Source: Anaeromyxobacter oryzae
GTDB lineage: Bacteria; Myxococcota; Myxococcia; Myxococcales; Anaeromyxobacteraceae
Direction: 5' to 3'
DNA: 64,000 nt
Assembly (NCBI RefSeq): GCF_023169945.1
Contig: NZ_AP025591.1
Coordinates: 434,001 to 498,000 of the forward strand
Each line of letters starts with the position of its first letter. Within the stretch, counting starts at the first letter, position 1. The notes under the pieces were generated by a model. It saw nothing but the letters and a program-made list of their open reading frames with translations. It made no database searches and was not told where the DNA came from. The translations under genes and the position numbers were made by a program. Below, piece by piece: positions 1 through 11,285 of this stretch.

Positions 1-127
1 CGTCCTGGACCGCATCCTCGGCGAGCGTCAGGTGCCGGACGCCGAGGACGCGGACCAGGGACGAGACGATCCGCCCCGCCTCGTGGCGGAACAGGTGATC
101 GGCGAGGCGGAGGTCGGCGGCGCTCAC
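1..127 (-). CDS. ECF-family RNA polymerase sigma factor (N-terminal part, cut by window edge)
   Basis: Only the first 42 codons are present. They read as the start of an extracytoplasmic-function sigma factor: the stretch FRHEAGRIVSSLVRVLG followed by LTLAEDAVQD is typical of region 2 in the ECF group whose genes accompany YCII/DGPF proteins. The GTG start overlaps the stop of the upstream YCII-like gene by four bases (GTGA), so the two are probably translationally coupled. In that family the sigma factor is thought to be controlled together with the DGPF partner; the signal is unknown. The rest of the gene lies outside the window. Confidence 0.75.
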   Translation of the reverse strand, partial: MSAADLRLADHLFRHEAGRIVSSLVRVLGVRHLTLAEDAVQD

Positions 128-462
128 ATCACGCGGACGGGCCGCACCTCGACGGCGCCGCCCTTCTCGTAGGTGGGGCACCCGCGCGCGATCTCGACCG
201 CCGCCTCGAGGTTCGCCGCCTCGACGATCGCGTAGCCGCCGACCAGGTCCTTCGCCTCCGCGAACGGGCCGTCGGAGACGGTCTTCGCCGCGCCGCGGAC
301 CACCTTGCCGGACCGCTCGAGCGGCGCGCCGGCGCCGGAGTAGACGCCCGACCTGCGGAGCCCCTCGAACCAGGTGAACCACTTCTGCACGTGCTGCTGC
401 AGCTGCTCGGGGGAGTCGCCGCTCGAGTCGCCGCCGCGGAAGATGAGCATGAAGCTCGCCAT
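124..462 (-). CDS. YCII-related (DGPF domain) protein
   Basis: A 112-residue protein beginning MASFMLIFRGG and containing SDGPFAEAKDLVGGYAIVEA, the hallmark of the DGPF/YCII family. These small alpha-beta barrel-like proteins of unknown biochemical role are typically encoded next to ECF sigma factors, and that is the case here: its stop overlaps the GTG start of the sigma gene. The ATG at 462 is preceded by a GAGGT ribosome-binding site. A much longer reading frame continues upstream in the same frame but has no recognisable content, so the start at 462 is preferred. Confidence 0.85.
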   Translation of the reverse strand: MASFMLIFRGGDSSGDSPEQLQQHVQKWFTWFEGLRRSGVYSGAGAPLERSGKVVRGAAKTVSDGPFAEAKDLVGGYAIVEAANLEAAVEIARGCPTYEKGGAVEVRPVRVM

Positions 463-584
463 GTCGTACCTCGTGTGGTGCCGGTGGATTCCGGTCTCGC
501 CTTCTCGACGATCGAGGACCTCCGGACCGGACACGGTCGCGGCGGTCCCGGCCCACGCCCCGCGCAGGGCCCCGCCCGCCGCGG

Positions 585-956
585 TCAGCCGTCGACGGGC
601 AAGCTCCGGCCGTCGAATGACCGGATGGGCACGGCCGCGAGATCGATGCCGTCGAGGCACCGGACGTTCACGGCGATCATCTCCCGCCCGTCGGGGCCCC
701 GGCCACGCGAGAACGAGCGGATCCCGCACCGGTCGCAGAACAGGTGGTGGATGGCCTTCTTGCCGAACTGGTAGTCGGTCAGGTGATCCGCGCCGGCGAG
801 CAGGTCGAACCGCTCGGTGGGGACGAACGTCAGCGCGGTGCCGGTCTTCTGGCAGATCGAGCAGTTGCAGGCGAGGGCGCCGTCGAGGTCCGCCGTCACC
901 CGGTAACGGACGGCGCCGCAGTGGCAGCCGCCCGTGTACGTCTTCGCCTCGGCCAT
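585..956 (-). CDS. GFA-family (CENP-V/GFA fold) zinc protein
   Basis: A protein of 123 residues with the three cysteine groups of the GFA family: CHCGAVRY near the start, CNCSICQKTG around residue 30, and FCDRCG around residue 75. These bind structural and labile zinc. The family name comes from a formaldehyde-glutathione enzyme, but most members have no assigned substrate and none should be assumed here. I chose the ATG at 956 because GGAG lies six bases ahead; an in-frame GTG at 968 would add four residues. It appears to be a single gene between the DGPF pair and mdh. Confidence 0.8.
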   Translation of the reverse strand: MAEAKTYTGGCHCGAVRYRVTADLDGALACNCSICQKTGTALTFVPTERFDLLAGADHLTDYQFGKKAIHHLFCDRCGIRSFSRGRGPDGREMIAVNVRCLDGIDLAAVPIRSFDGRSLPVDG

Positions 957-1037
957 CGGTCGCTCCACGGTTCGGGGGAGGATGGGGTCCTAGCGTCGGC
1001 GGGCGCCTGGCGCAGCCCCGGCGAGCGGGCAAGCGAA

Positions 1038-1069
1038 GAGGGCGCCGCCCCTCTCGGAGCGGCGCCCTC
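1038..1069 (-). terminator. Hairpin downstream of mdh
   Basis: A perfect 11-bp inverted repeat (GAGGGCGCCGC at 1038-1048 and its complement at 1059-1069) with a 10-base loop lies 39 bases past the mdh stop. There is no strong T tract on the mdh side, so it may be a weak intrinsic terminator or an RNA-stabilising hairpin. Confidence 0.55.
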
Positions 1070-1107
1070 GGATGATGCCCTGCGCGCGGCGCGAGCCGCG
1101 CCGTCGG

Positions 1108-2097
<990 letters not shown>

Positions 2098-2101
2098 TCA
2101 C

Positions 2102-4835
<2,734 letters not shown>

Positions 4836-4958
4836 CTACATCCGCTTCATGCGGGCGTACCGGCGCAGGCTCGGCACGAACGGCAGCGCGACCAGCGCCA
4901 CCCCGGCCATCACCAGGCCCACCGTCACGACGCCCCGCGTCCGGCTCCGATTCCTCAT
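4836..4958 (-). CDS. 40-residue single-pass membrane protein of the hydrogenase operon (DUF6893-like)
   Basis: A basic N-terminus (MRNRSRTRG), one hydrophobic helix (about residues 10-28) and a basic tail RRYARMKRM. From memory this resembles the very short DUF6893 proteins with an RRYxR-M ending that accompany actinobacterial-type hydrogenases; I cannot check this. It overlaps the maturation protease stop by four bases (ATGA) and is the last gene of the operon. A role as membrane tether or small assembly factor is only a guess. It is short enough to be missed by gene finders. Confidence 0.7.
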   Translation of the reverse strand: MRNRSRTRGVVTVGLVMAGVALVALPFVPSLRRYARMKRM

Positions 4959-5455
4959 GACCGCGCCTCCTCCACCGGGGCGACGTCGCCCATCAGCGCC
5001 CGGTCCACGAGCTCCCGCACCAGCCGCACCGCGGGACCGACCGCCGCCTCGACGGCGTCGCCGAGCCCCATCCGCGCTTGGATCGCGCCGGGCTCGCACC
5101 CGACGATCAGGATCCGGGGGAGCTTCCCGCCCATCGCCCGCGCCGTGGCGAGGACCGCCCCGACGTCCATCGCGTGCGCGCCGCCGCCCGTCCCCTCCGG
5201 CGCCGCGTCGAGCGCCGGCTCGACGACGTACAGGGCGCCGGGCGCCCCGCCCCGGGGCAGCGCATCCACGATCACGGCGAGCCGCAGGGGGTCGAGCAGC
5301 CGGAGCGCGAGCTGCAGCCCGCCGATCCCGAAGTCCGTCACCTCCACGTCCGCCGGGAGCGCCTCCTCCGCGAGGCGCCGCACGACCTCGACGCCGAACC
5401 CGTCGTCCGCGAAGAAGACGTTCCCGACGCCCGCGATCAGCACCGGCGCGCTCAC
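4955..5455 (-). CDS. [NiFe]-hydrogenase maturation protease (HupD/HyaD family)
   Basis: A 166-residue protein that should remove the C-terminal tail of the hydrogenase large subunit once nickel is inserted. It begins VSAPVLIAGVGNVFFADDGF; GxGN followed by DDGFG is the family signature with the acidic nickel ligand, and VIVDALPRGG carries the second acidic ligand. The expected histidine may be in GGAHAMDVG. Its GTG start overlaps the stop of the 437-residue gene upstream (GTGA), and its stop overlaps the small membrane gene. The large subunit in this operon has a cleavable 22-residue tail, which supplies the substrate. Confidence 0.93.
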   Translation of the reverse strand: MSAPVLIAGVGNVFFADDGFGVEVVRRLAEEALPADVEVTDFGIGGLQLALRLLDPLRLAVIVDALPRGGAPGALYVVEPALDAAPEGTGGGAHAMDVGAVLATARAMGGKLPRILIVGCEPGAIQARMGLGDAVEAAVGPAVRLVRELVDRALMGDVAPVEEARS

Positions 5456-6765
5456 CGCCCGACCTCCGGCGCCGGGGCCGGCGCGAGCCGCTCGACCTCG
5501 TCGGTGAGGAAATGGTGGTAGCGGCCGTACCAGTCGTGCAGCTCGGCCGCGGGGTCGTCGTCGATCGTGACCGCGAGCCACTCCCGGTCGTCCACGTCCC
5601 GCCGGACGGAGCGGACGGTGGCGACGTGCCCCGCGTAGAGCAGGTCCTGGGCGTCGGTGCGGCGCGCCCCGGGGCGGAGGACGACGCGGTCGCCCGGGCG
5701 GAACGTCGCCGGCTCCGGCGCGGGCTCCGGCCGCGGGATCATCTCGGCGCCGTCGAGCGCGCGCGTCGCGCCGTGCAGCCGCTCCAGCAGCTCCGGAGGC
5801 AGCCCCTCGACGCGGTCGAGCAGCGCGGCGGCCCGCGGGTCGGTGGCGCGGACCTCCCGCTTCTCGGCCTCGGTGAGCGTCGACGTCCTGAGGGCGAGGA
5901 GCTCGTCGATCTCGGTCGCGTCGAAGAAGTCGCCCGGGCTCTCCGGCGCGAGGCGCGGGTGGTCGTAGAGGATGATGGGCGCGCAGAGCACGAGATCGCG
6001 CTCGCCCGCCTCTCCCGCCAGGACCGGCCAGGTGGCGACGCTCCGGCACGCGGCGGCGGCCGCCGCGGCCCACTCCGGCGGATCGAGCGGAGACACGAAC
6101 GCCCCGTCCTCGAGGGCGAGGACGAGGTGCGTCGAGAGGCAGGACGCCGGCAGGATCGCCTCGCGCCGCGCGCCGGGGTCGCCCCAGGGCGTGAGGTTCT
6201 CCACCCGGACCCGGACGCGGAGCAGCGGGCGATCCGCGTCGACCGGCTCGCACGCGACGCGCACCTCGCCGCGCACCGGCGAGCGGGTCCACGAGACGCG
6301 CCCGGCGGTTCCACCCGCCGCGTCCGCGACCGGCTCGACCTCGGTGTCGCCGCGGAGCTCGAAGCTCTCGACGCGCTCGGGGCCGCCCGCCGCCAGCGTC
6401 CCGTCGAGCGCGATCTCGCGGAGCTCGCCCTCGTCCCAGGGCACGAGCAGCCGCCCGCCGGCATCGAGCGCCTCGACGGCCCGGAACGCTCCCCCGCCGC
6501 CGGCGACGGCCTCCTCCACGAGACGCCGGCGCGCCTGCAGGAACCGGAGCCGGCCGGAGAGCCGCGGCGTCCCGGCGGGCTCGACGAGGCACCGTGCCTC
6601 GAGGAACCACGGCTCGCAGCCGCCCGCCTCGCTCCAGGCGCGCGGCGCGAGCACGCCGAACGAGAAGCGCCAGCGGTTCTTGGGCGCCGAGGCGCGGTAC
6701 GGGTACAGCACGTACCCCTCGAGCAGGACCGCGTCGGCGATCCGGCGTGCGCGATCGAGCCTCAT
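5452..6765 (-). CDS. Uncharacterised 437-residue protein of the hydrogenase operon
   Basis: I do not recognise a named family. The N-terminal ~360 residues look like a soluble mixed alpha/beta protein beginning MRLDRARRIADAVLLEGYVL; a region around ILYDHPRLAPESPGDFFDATEID stands out as conserved-looking. The last ~75 residues (FRPGDRVVLRPG to YHHFLTDEVERL) look like a small separate beta domain resembling an SH3-like fold. It is locked between the DUF5947-like gene and the maturation protease by ATGA and GTGA overlaps, so a function in hydrogenase assembly or electron transfer is likely. No signal peptide or membrane segment is visible. Similar unnamed proteins accompany group 1h hydrogenases in actinobacteria, as I recall. 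Confidence 0.85.
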   Translation of the reverse strand: MRLDRARRIADAVLLEGYVLYPYRASAPKNRWRFSFGVLAPRAWSEAGGCEPWFLEARCLVEPAGTPRLSGRLRFLQARRRLVEEAVAGGGGAFRAVEALDAGGRLLVPWDEGELREIALDGTLAAGGPERVESFELRGDTEVEPVADAAGGTAGRVSWTRSPVRGEVRVACEPVDADRPLLRVRVRVENLTPWGDPGARREAILPASCLSTHLVLALEDGAFVSPLDPPEWAAAAAAACRSVATWPVLAGEAGERDLVLCAPIILYDHPRLAPESPGDFFDATEIDELLALRTSTLTEAEKREVRATDPRAAALLDRVEGLPPELLERLHGATRALDGAEMIPRPEPAPEPATFRPGDRVVLRPGARRTDAQDLLYAGHVATVRSVRRDVDDREWLAVTIDDDPAAELHDWYGRYHHFLTDEVERLAPAPAPEVGR

Positions 6766-7442
6766 GACCGCCCTCCTCCCGTGCCGGGCGGCGCCACGAG
6801 CACCGGGCGGGCGCGGGCCGACAGCTCCGCGAAGGCCGCGTCGATCGCGCGACGCGCCTCCGGGCCGCCGTCGAAGCCCCGCCAGGCGCTCCGCAGCCGG
6901 CCGGCGAGCGCGTAGCAGCGATCGATGGGCACGAGCAGCATCTGGAGGCGCCCCGCGCCGGCCACGCCCGGCCCCGCCGCGGGCTCGCCGCGGACGAGCA
7001 GCGCCTCCACGTCCGGCTCGGCGCAGGACGCGAGGCGGCTCCGCGCCGCGATGCGGGACCACGCGTCGAGCGGAAGCGCGGACTCGATGGCGCCCGCCGG
7101 ACCGGGATAGACGGCGACCCAGCGCCCCATCGCCGTGCTGCGGAAGAGGAACGCGAGCCGCACCGGCACCTCGAGCGCCGCCCAGTCCGCCTCGGTGAGC
7201 TCGAAGCCGGGCTCGCTCAGGACGCGGGACGGGATCGTCCGGAACCGCGTCCCCGCGGCGGGCTGCACGAAGAGCCGCCCGCAGGTCGTGCAGGCGCACC
7301 GGATCGTGTGGCGGTCGAGGTCGACGACGTGCGGGTGGCCCGGGCCGGCCGGGGCGCTGCACAGCTCGCAGGCCTCCTCCTGCGGGTCCGGCGCGCGGGG
7401 GGGCGGCCGGGCGAAGCGCGCCAGCGCCGCGAGGGCGGTCAT
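6762..7442 (-). CDS. DUF5947-like zinc-type protein of the hydrogenase operon
   Basis: A 226-residue protein with a putative zinc site: CELC near residue 25 and CACTTC about 25 residues later, within CxLC-x(n)-HVVDLDRHTIRCACTTCG. This layout matches what I remember of DUF5947, a family found beside actinobacterial-type hydrogenases. Its role is unknown; the four-cysteine site could bind zinc or an iron-sulfur or rubredoxin-type iron. It starts at the ATG overlapping the NifU-like stop (ATGA) and ends overlapping the next gene in the same way, so it is made together with the hydrogenase. Confidence 0.8.
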   Translation of the reverse strand: MTALAALARFARPPPRAPDPQEEACELCSAPAGPGHPHVVDLDRHTIRCACTTCGRLFVQPAAGTRFRTIPSRVLSEPGFELTEADWAALEVPVRLAFLFRSTAMGRWVAVYPGPAGAIESALPLDAWSRIAARSRLASCAEPDVEALLVRGEPAAGPGVAGAGRLQMLLVPIDRCYALAGRLRSAWRGFDGGPEARRAIDAAFAELSARARPVLVAPPGTGGGRS

Positions 7443-7999
7443 GGCGACGCAGCCTCCCCGGACCCCGGCGGCCGGCCGAGCGTGACGAGCCGCTCGCGCT
7501 GCGGCTCCGCGATCGCCGCGCCCGCGAGCTCGACCCGCGCGACCTCGGGAGCGGCCTCGAGGAGGCTCTGCTCCACGGCGCGCGCCAGCGCGGCCCCGGA
7601 GGACGCGCACCCGCCCGGCGCGACGGCGAGCCGCAGCCGCACGACGCCGTCCGCGCCGACGCCGAGGAGGTCGAGCTGGACGTCCGCCCCGAGCTGGGCC
7701 CGCAGCGCCTCCACCGCTCGAGCGAGGCGCTCCTCGGTCGGGAGCGGGTGGAGCCCATGCAGCAGGAGGAGGCTCGAGACCAGCTCGTCGTCGCACAGGC
7801 GCGCGACGAGCGCCGGATCGAGCCGGCCGGAGTCGGCGGCGGCGAGCGCGAGCATGCGTCCGAGGCCCGCCCCGTACAGCCCGACCACCCGGCGCACGAG
7901 CTCCTCGATGCGCTGCCAGGTCGTGGGCCCCGCCATCCCTCGCAGCTCGTCGAGGAGCCGCGCGATCCGGTCGCCCTCGCCCTTCGGGTCCGGCGCCAT
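7439..7999 (-). CDS. NifU C-terminal-domain-like protein of the hydrogenase operon
   Basis: A 186-residue protein. The C-terminal half resembles the NifU scaffold domain: a strand-rich part (GADGVVRLRLAVAPGGCASSG) followed by a helix ALARAVEQSLLEAAPEV. The family normally carries CxxC at the glycine turn to hold a transient iron-sulfur cluster; here it reads CASS, so the second cysteine is a serine. The N-terminal ~100 residues are helical and contain the only other cysteine (LCDDE). It lies between the 82-residue protein and the DUF5947-like gene. It might deliver or sense clusters for the small subunit, but the lost cysteine makes a scaffold role doubtful. A TAGGGGA ribosome site precedes the ATG. 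Confidence 0.8.
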   Translation of the reverse strand: MAPDPKGEGDRIARLLDELRGMAGPTTWQRIEELVRRVVGLYGAGLGRMLALAAADSGRLDPALVARLCDDELVSSLLLLHGLHPLPTEERLARAVEALRAQLGADVQLDLLGVGADGVVRLRLAVAPGGCASSGAALARAVEQSLLEAAPEVARVELAGAAIAEPQRERLVTLGRPPGSGEAASP

Positions 8000-8007
8000 G
8001 GCGTCCC

Positions 8008-8256
8008 CTACGACGGCTGGAGGTTCGGCATGCGGGGATCGATCGGGTTCCGCGCGCGCGGGTTGATCCCGGTCGATCGCTCGGCGGTGGCGGTCGCGAA
8101 CCGGCGATCCCTGGGGTCCTGATGGATCCCGACCTCCCGCTCGATGCTGCCCGGCTGGTTGCCCTCCCGGATGCCGGGGACGTGCGAGGGCGCGGTCGGC
8201 GCGACGTCGCGCCTCCCCACCCGCAGGTTCGCGAACCACCTCGACTTGCGCGCCAT
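8008..8256 (-). CDS. 82-residue low-complexity protein next to the hydrogenase large subunit
   Basis: Not recognised as a named family. It has a basic start (MARKSRWFANLRVGRR), a charged and glycine/proline-rich middle, and a distinctive end: RSTGINPRARNPIDPRMP followed by NLQPS. It has no cysteines and no hydrophobic helix and looks largely disordered. The ribosome site GAGGTGA lies over the last codons of the large-subunit gene, and the ATG is four bases after its stop, so translation follows directly. Its position beside the large subunit suggests a small chaperone or a peptide that wraps the enzyme, but nothing in the sequence proves that. Confidence 0.75.
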   Translation of the reverse strand: MARKSRWFANLRVGRRDVAPTAPSHVPGIREGNQPGSIEREVGIHQDPRDRRFATATAERSTGINPRARNPIDPRMPNLQPS

Positions 8257-8260
8257 GGCG

Positions 8261-10045
8261 TCACCTCGCGCCGAGCCCGAGCATCGGCGAGTGCCGCTGC
8301 TCGAGGACCCGGCCCTTCCCCAGGTACATGTGGACGCCGCAGGGCAGGCACGGATCGAAGCTCCGCACCGTCCGCATGATGTCGATGCCCTTGAACGACT
8401 CCTGCCCGTTCTCCTCGAAGATGGGCAGCCCCTGCACGGCGTCCTCGTAGGGCCCCGGTGTCCCGTACTCGTCGCGCGGGCTCGCGTTCCAGGGGGTGGG
8501 CGGGTACGGGTGGTAGTTCGCGATCTTCCCGTCGCGGACGACGAGGTGGTGCGAGAGCACGCCGCGGACCGCCTCGTGGAACCCGCAGCCGATCCCGTCG
8601 TCCGGGACGGCGAAGTCCTCGAACACCTTCACGTCGCCCTGGCGGACGAGGTCCATCGCGCGCTCGAGGAAGTGCATCGCCATCGCCGCGGCGTACACGA
8701 TGAAGTACGCGCGGGCGCGCGTGCGCTCGAGCGTGTTCGCGCCCGCCTCCGGGATCCGCCACTCGTAGCGCCGCTCGGGGTAGTTCGCGCTCCGCGGCAG
8801 GTCGATGGTCACGCTCCGGCCGGTGGACTTCACGTACGGGGTGTCGACGAGGCCGGCGAGCGCCGTCGCCCAGAGCCGGGCGAGCGGCCCGCCGCCGGTG
8901 TCGAGCGCCAGGTGGTCCTTCCCGTCGAACCAGCGCGGGCTCATCACCCAGCTGTACGGCCCGTCCTCGAGGTTCCGCTTCTGCGGCTTCGGGAGCGTCG
9001 TCTGGTTCCAGGGGTGCCGCTTGTCGATGGCGTTCCCGAGCGGATCCTCCTGCACGAAGGTCTGCTCCTGCTCCCAGTCGTCGTAGTACGAGCTGCCGAG
9101 CAGGATCCGGAGCCCGAGGTTGATCTCGACGAGGTCGGTGGTGACCAGCTTCCCGTCGACGACGATCCCCGGGGTCACGTACATCGCGCGCCCCCACTTC
9201 GTCATCGTCCTGTACTTGTAGTCGCAGACGTCGGGGTTCTGGAACGAGCCCCAGCAGCCGAGCAGGGTCCGGCGGAGGCCGACCTTCTCGTACCCGGGGA
9301 GCGCCTCGTAGAAGAAGTCGATCAGGTCGTCGTTCAGCGGGACGAGCTTCTTCGCGAAGTCGAGGAACCTGAGCAGGCGGGACAGGTAGTCGGTGAACAC
9401 CTGCGGGGTCGCCACGGTGCCGACGCCGCCGGGGTACACGGTCGACGGGTGGACGTGGCGACCCTCCATCAGGCAGAACATCTCGCGCGTGAGGCGGCTC
9501 ATCTGCAGCGCCTCGCGGTACATCGCGCCCTGGAACGGGTTGTACGACCGCATGATGTCCGCGATCGTGCGGTGGCCGTGGACGTCCGCGTGCGGCGCCG
9601 GCGTGCGCTCCGCCTGCTCGAGCAGCTTCGGGTTCGTCTCCTTCACCATCCGCTCGCAGAAGTCCACGAACACCAGGTTGTCCTGGAAGATGGCGTGGTC
9701 GAACATGTACTCGGCGGCCTCGCCGAGGTTGACGATCAGCTCGGCGAGCGGCGGCATCTTGATGCCGTACGCCATGTTCTGCGCGTAGACGGAGCAGGTG
9801 GTGTGGTTGTCGCCGCAGATCCCGCAGATCCGGCTCGTGATGAAGCCGGCGTCGCGCGGGTCCTTCCCGCGCATGAACACGCTGTAGCCGCGGAAGAGCG
9901 ACGAGGTGCTCTTGCACTCCACCACCTCCCGGTTCGCGAAGTCGATCTTCGTGTAGATGCCCAGGTTGCCGATGATCCGGGTGATCGGGTCCCACGCCAT
10001 CTCGACGAGCTTGCGCTCGGGCTGCGCGCCGACGGTCGGTTCCAT
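8261..10045 (-). CDS. hhyL: [NiFe]-hydrogenase large subunit, group 1h (high-affinity, actinobacterial type)
   Basis: The catalytic subunit that splits H2 at a Ni-Fe(CN)2CO centre; 594 residues. The N-terminal nickel motif is RICGICGDNH (C74, C77) and the C-terminal one DPCLPCGVH (C566, C569, H572). A 22-residue tail follows the histidine and should be cut by the protease encoded in the same operon. Sequence such as WDPITRIIGNLGIYTKIDF is characteristic of the high-affinity group that oxidises trace H2 in soil bacteria. A GGGGAGGGGAG ribosome site sits immediately before the ATG. The small subunit gene lies 28 bases upstream. Confidence 0.95.
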   Translation of the reverse strand: MEPTVGAQPERKLVEMAWDPITRIIGNLGIYTKIDFANREVVECKSTSSLFRGYSVFMRGKDPRDAGFITSRICGICGDNHTTCSVYAQNMAYGIKMPPLAELIVNLGEAAEYMFDHAIFQDNLVFVDFCERMVKETNPKLLEQAERTPAPHADVHGHRTIADIMRSYNPFQGAMYREALQMSRLTREMFCLMEGRHVHPSTVYPGGVGTVATPQVFTDYLSRLLRFLDFAKKLVPLNDDLIDFFYEALPGYEKVGLRRTLLGCWGSFQNPDVCDYKYRTMTKWGRAMYVTPGIVVDGKLVTTDLVEINLGLRILLGSSYYDDWEQEQTFVQEDPLGNAIDKRHPWNQTTLPKPQKRNLEDGPYSWVMSPRWFDGKDHLALDTGGGPLARLWATALAGLVDTPYVKSTGRSVTIDLPRSANYPERRYEWRIPEAGANTLERTRARAYFIVYAAAMAMHFLERAMDLVRQGDVKVFEDFAVPDDGIGCGFHEAVRGVLSHHLVVRDGKIANYHPYPPTPWNASPRDEYGTPGPYEDAVQGLPIFEENGQESFKGIDIMRTVRSFDPCLPCGVHMYLGKGRVLEQRHSPMLGLGAR

Positions 10046-10073
10046 CTCCCCTCCCCTGGTCCGGGTGCTGCGT

Positions 10074-11201
10074 TCAGCGCGGCTCGGGGCCGCTCGCCGT
10101 CGCCGGGTGGCTGGCGTGGAGCTCCCGCTCGTGCTCCCGGTAGCTGCGCGCGCCGGCCCCGCCGGTCGACCAGCGCGGGTCGTAGCCGGTCGTCAGCTCG
10201 GCCCGGTCGTGCCGCCAGCGCGGCTCCTGGCTCACGGTGTCGTTCGTCATGCTCCGGAGCGTGCGGATGAGCCGGCCGTAGGTCCGGATGAGCCTGCTCG
10301 ACACGGCGGCCCCGGGCGGCTGGTCCATGAACGGCATGAACTTGTCGGGGAAGCCGGGCATCGTGCAGCCGATGCAGATGCCGCCCACGTTCGGGCAGCC
10401 GCCGACCCCGTTCATCCAGCCGCGCTTCGGGACGTTGCAGTTGACCACCGGCCCCCAGCAGCCGACCTTCACCTGGCACTTGGGCGAGTTGTAGTCGAGC
10501 GCGAAGTCGCCCTGCTCGTAGTAGCCGGCGCGGTCGCAGCCCTCGTGCACGGTCTTCCCGAAGAGCCACGTGGGCCGGAGCTGCTCGTCGAGCGGGATGA
10601 TCGGGTTCAGGCCGGCCGCCTGGTAGAGGAGCCAGGTCAGCGTCTCCATGAAGTTGTCCGGCTGGACGGGGCAGCCCGGCACGTTCACCACCGGGAGGCC
10701 GCCTGCGCTCCGGAAGTCCCAGCCCAGGTAGTCGGCGAGCCCCATGCAGCCGGTGGGGTTCCCGGCCATCGCGTGGATGCCGCCGTAGGTCGCGCAGGTG
10801 CCCACCGCCACGACGCCCCAGGCCTTCGGCGCGAGCTCGTCGATCCACTCGTTCAGCGTCTTCGGCTGGCCGTCCGGCCGGTTCCCGAACGACGTCCAGA
10901 AGCCGTCCCCGTTCACGTGCTCGTTCGGGATGGAGCCCTCGATCACGAGCACGAACGGGTGCTCGAGCTCGCCGCGAGCCGCCTTGCGGAACACCGCGAG
11001 GTAGTCCTCGCCGCCGAGCGAGTAGTCCAGCACCTTGTTGTGCAGGTGGACCTTCGGGAGCCCGGGGACGAGCCCGAGCACGACGTCCTCGATGGCCGGG
11101 TTGGTCGCCGCCGTGACGGAGACCGTGTCGCCGTCGCAGCTCATCCCCTCCGAGATCCACAGGATGTGGACCTCGTCCACGCCCGACCTCGTGCGCGCCA
11201 T
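10074..11201 (-). CDS. hhyS: [NiFe]-hydrogenase small subunit, group 1h
   Basis: The electron-transfer subunit with three iron-sulfur clusters; 375 residues. The N-terminus lacks a Tat signal, so the enzyme stays in the cytoplasm or on the inner face. The proximal-cluster motif is SCDGDTVSVTAATNPAIEDV: the usual second cysteine is an aspartate, a known trait of the oxygen-insensitive group 1h enzymes (three Cys plus one Asp). Further cluster ligands are in VGTCATYGG, NVPGCPVQPDN, VHEGCDRAGYYE, GCWGPVVNCNVPKRG and CIGCTMPGFPDKF. I take the ATG at 11201 with GGAGG ahead; an in-frame start at 11258 would add 19 residues. The C-terminal ~60 residues are an extension seen in this group. Confidence 0.94.
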   Translation of the reverse strand: MARTRSGVDEVHILWISEGMSCDGDTVSVTAATNPAIEDVVLGLVPGLPKVHLHNKVLDYSLGGEDYLAVFRKAARGELEHPFVLVIEGSIPNEHVNGDGFWTSFGNRPDGQPKTLNEWIDELAPKAWGVVAVGTCATYGGIHAMAGNPTGCMGLADYLGWDFRSAGGLPVVNVPGCPVQPDNFMETLTWLLYQAAGLNPIIPLDEQLRPTWLFGKTVHEGCDRAGYYEQGDFALDYNSPKCQVKVGCWGPVVNCNVPKRGWMNGVGGCPNVGGICIGCTMPGFPDKFMPFMDQPPGAAVSSRLIRTYGRLIRTLRSMTNDTVSQEPRWRHDRAELTTGYDPRWSTGGAGARSYREHERELHASHPATASGPEPR

Positions 11202-11285
11202 GCCCGGCCTCCCGCGGATGTCGCCCGGAAACGTGAGTACGTCGCCGTGGGGCCGCAACGCAGGGCGGTCCGGGCGCCCGCGGCG

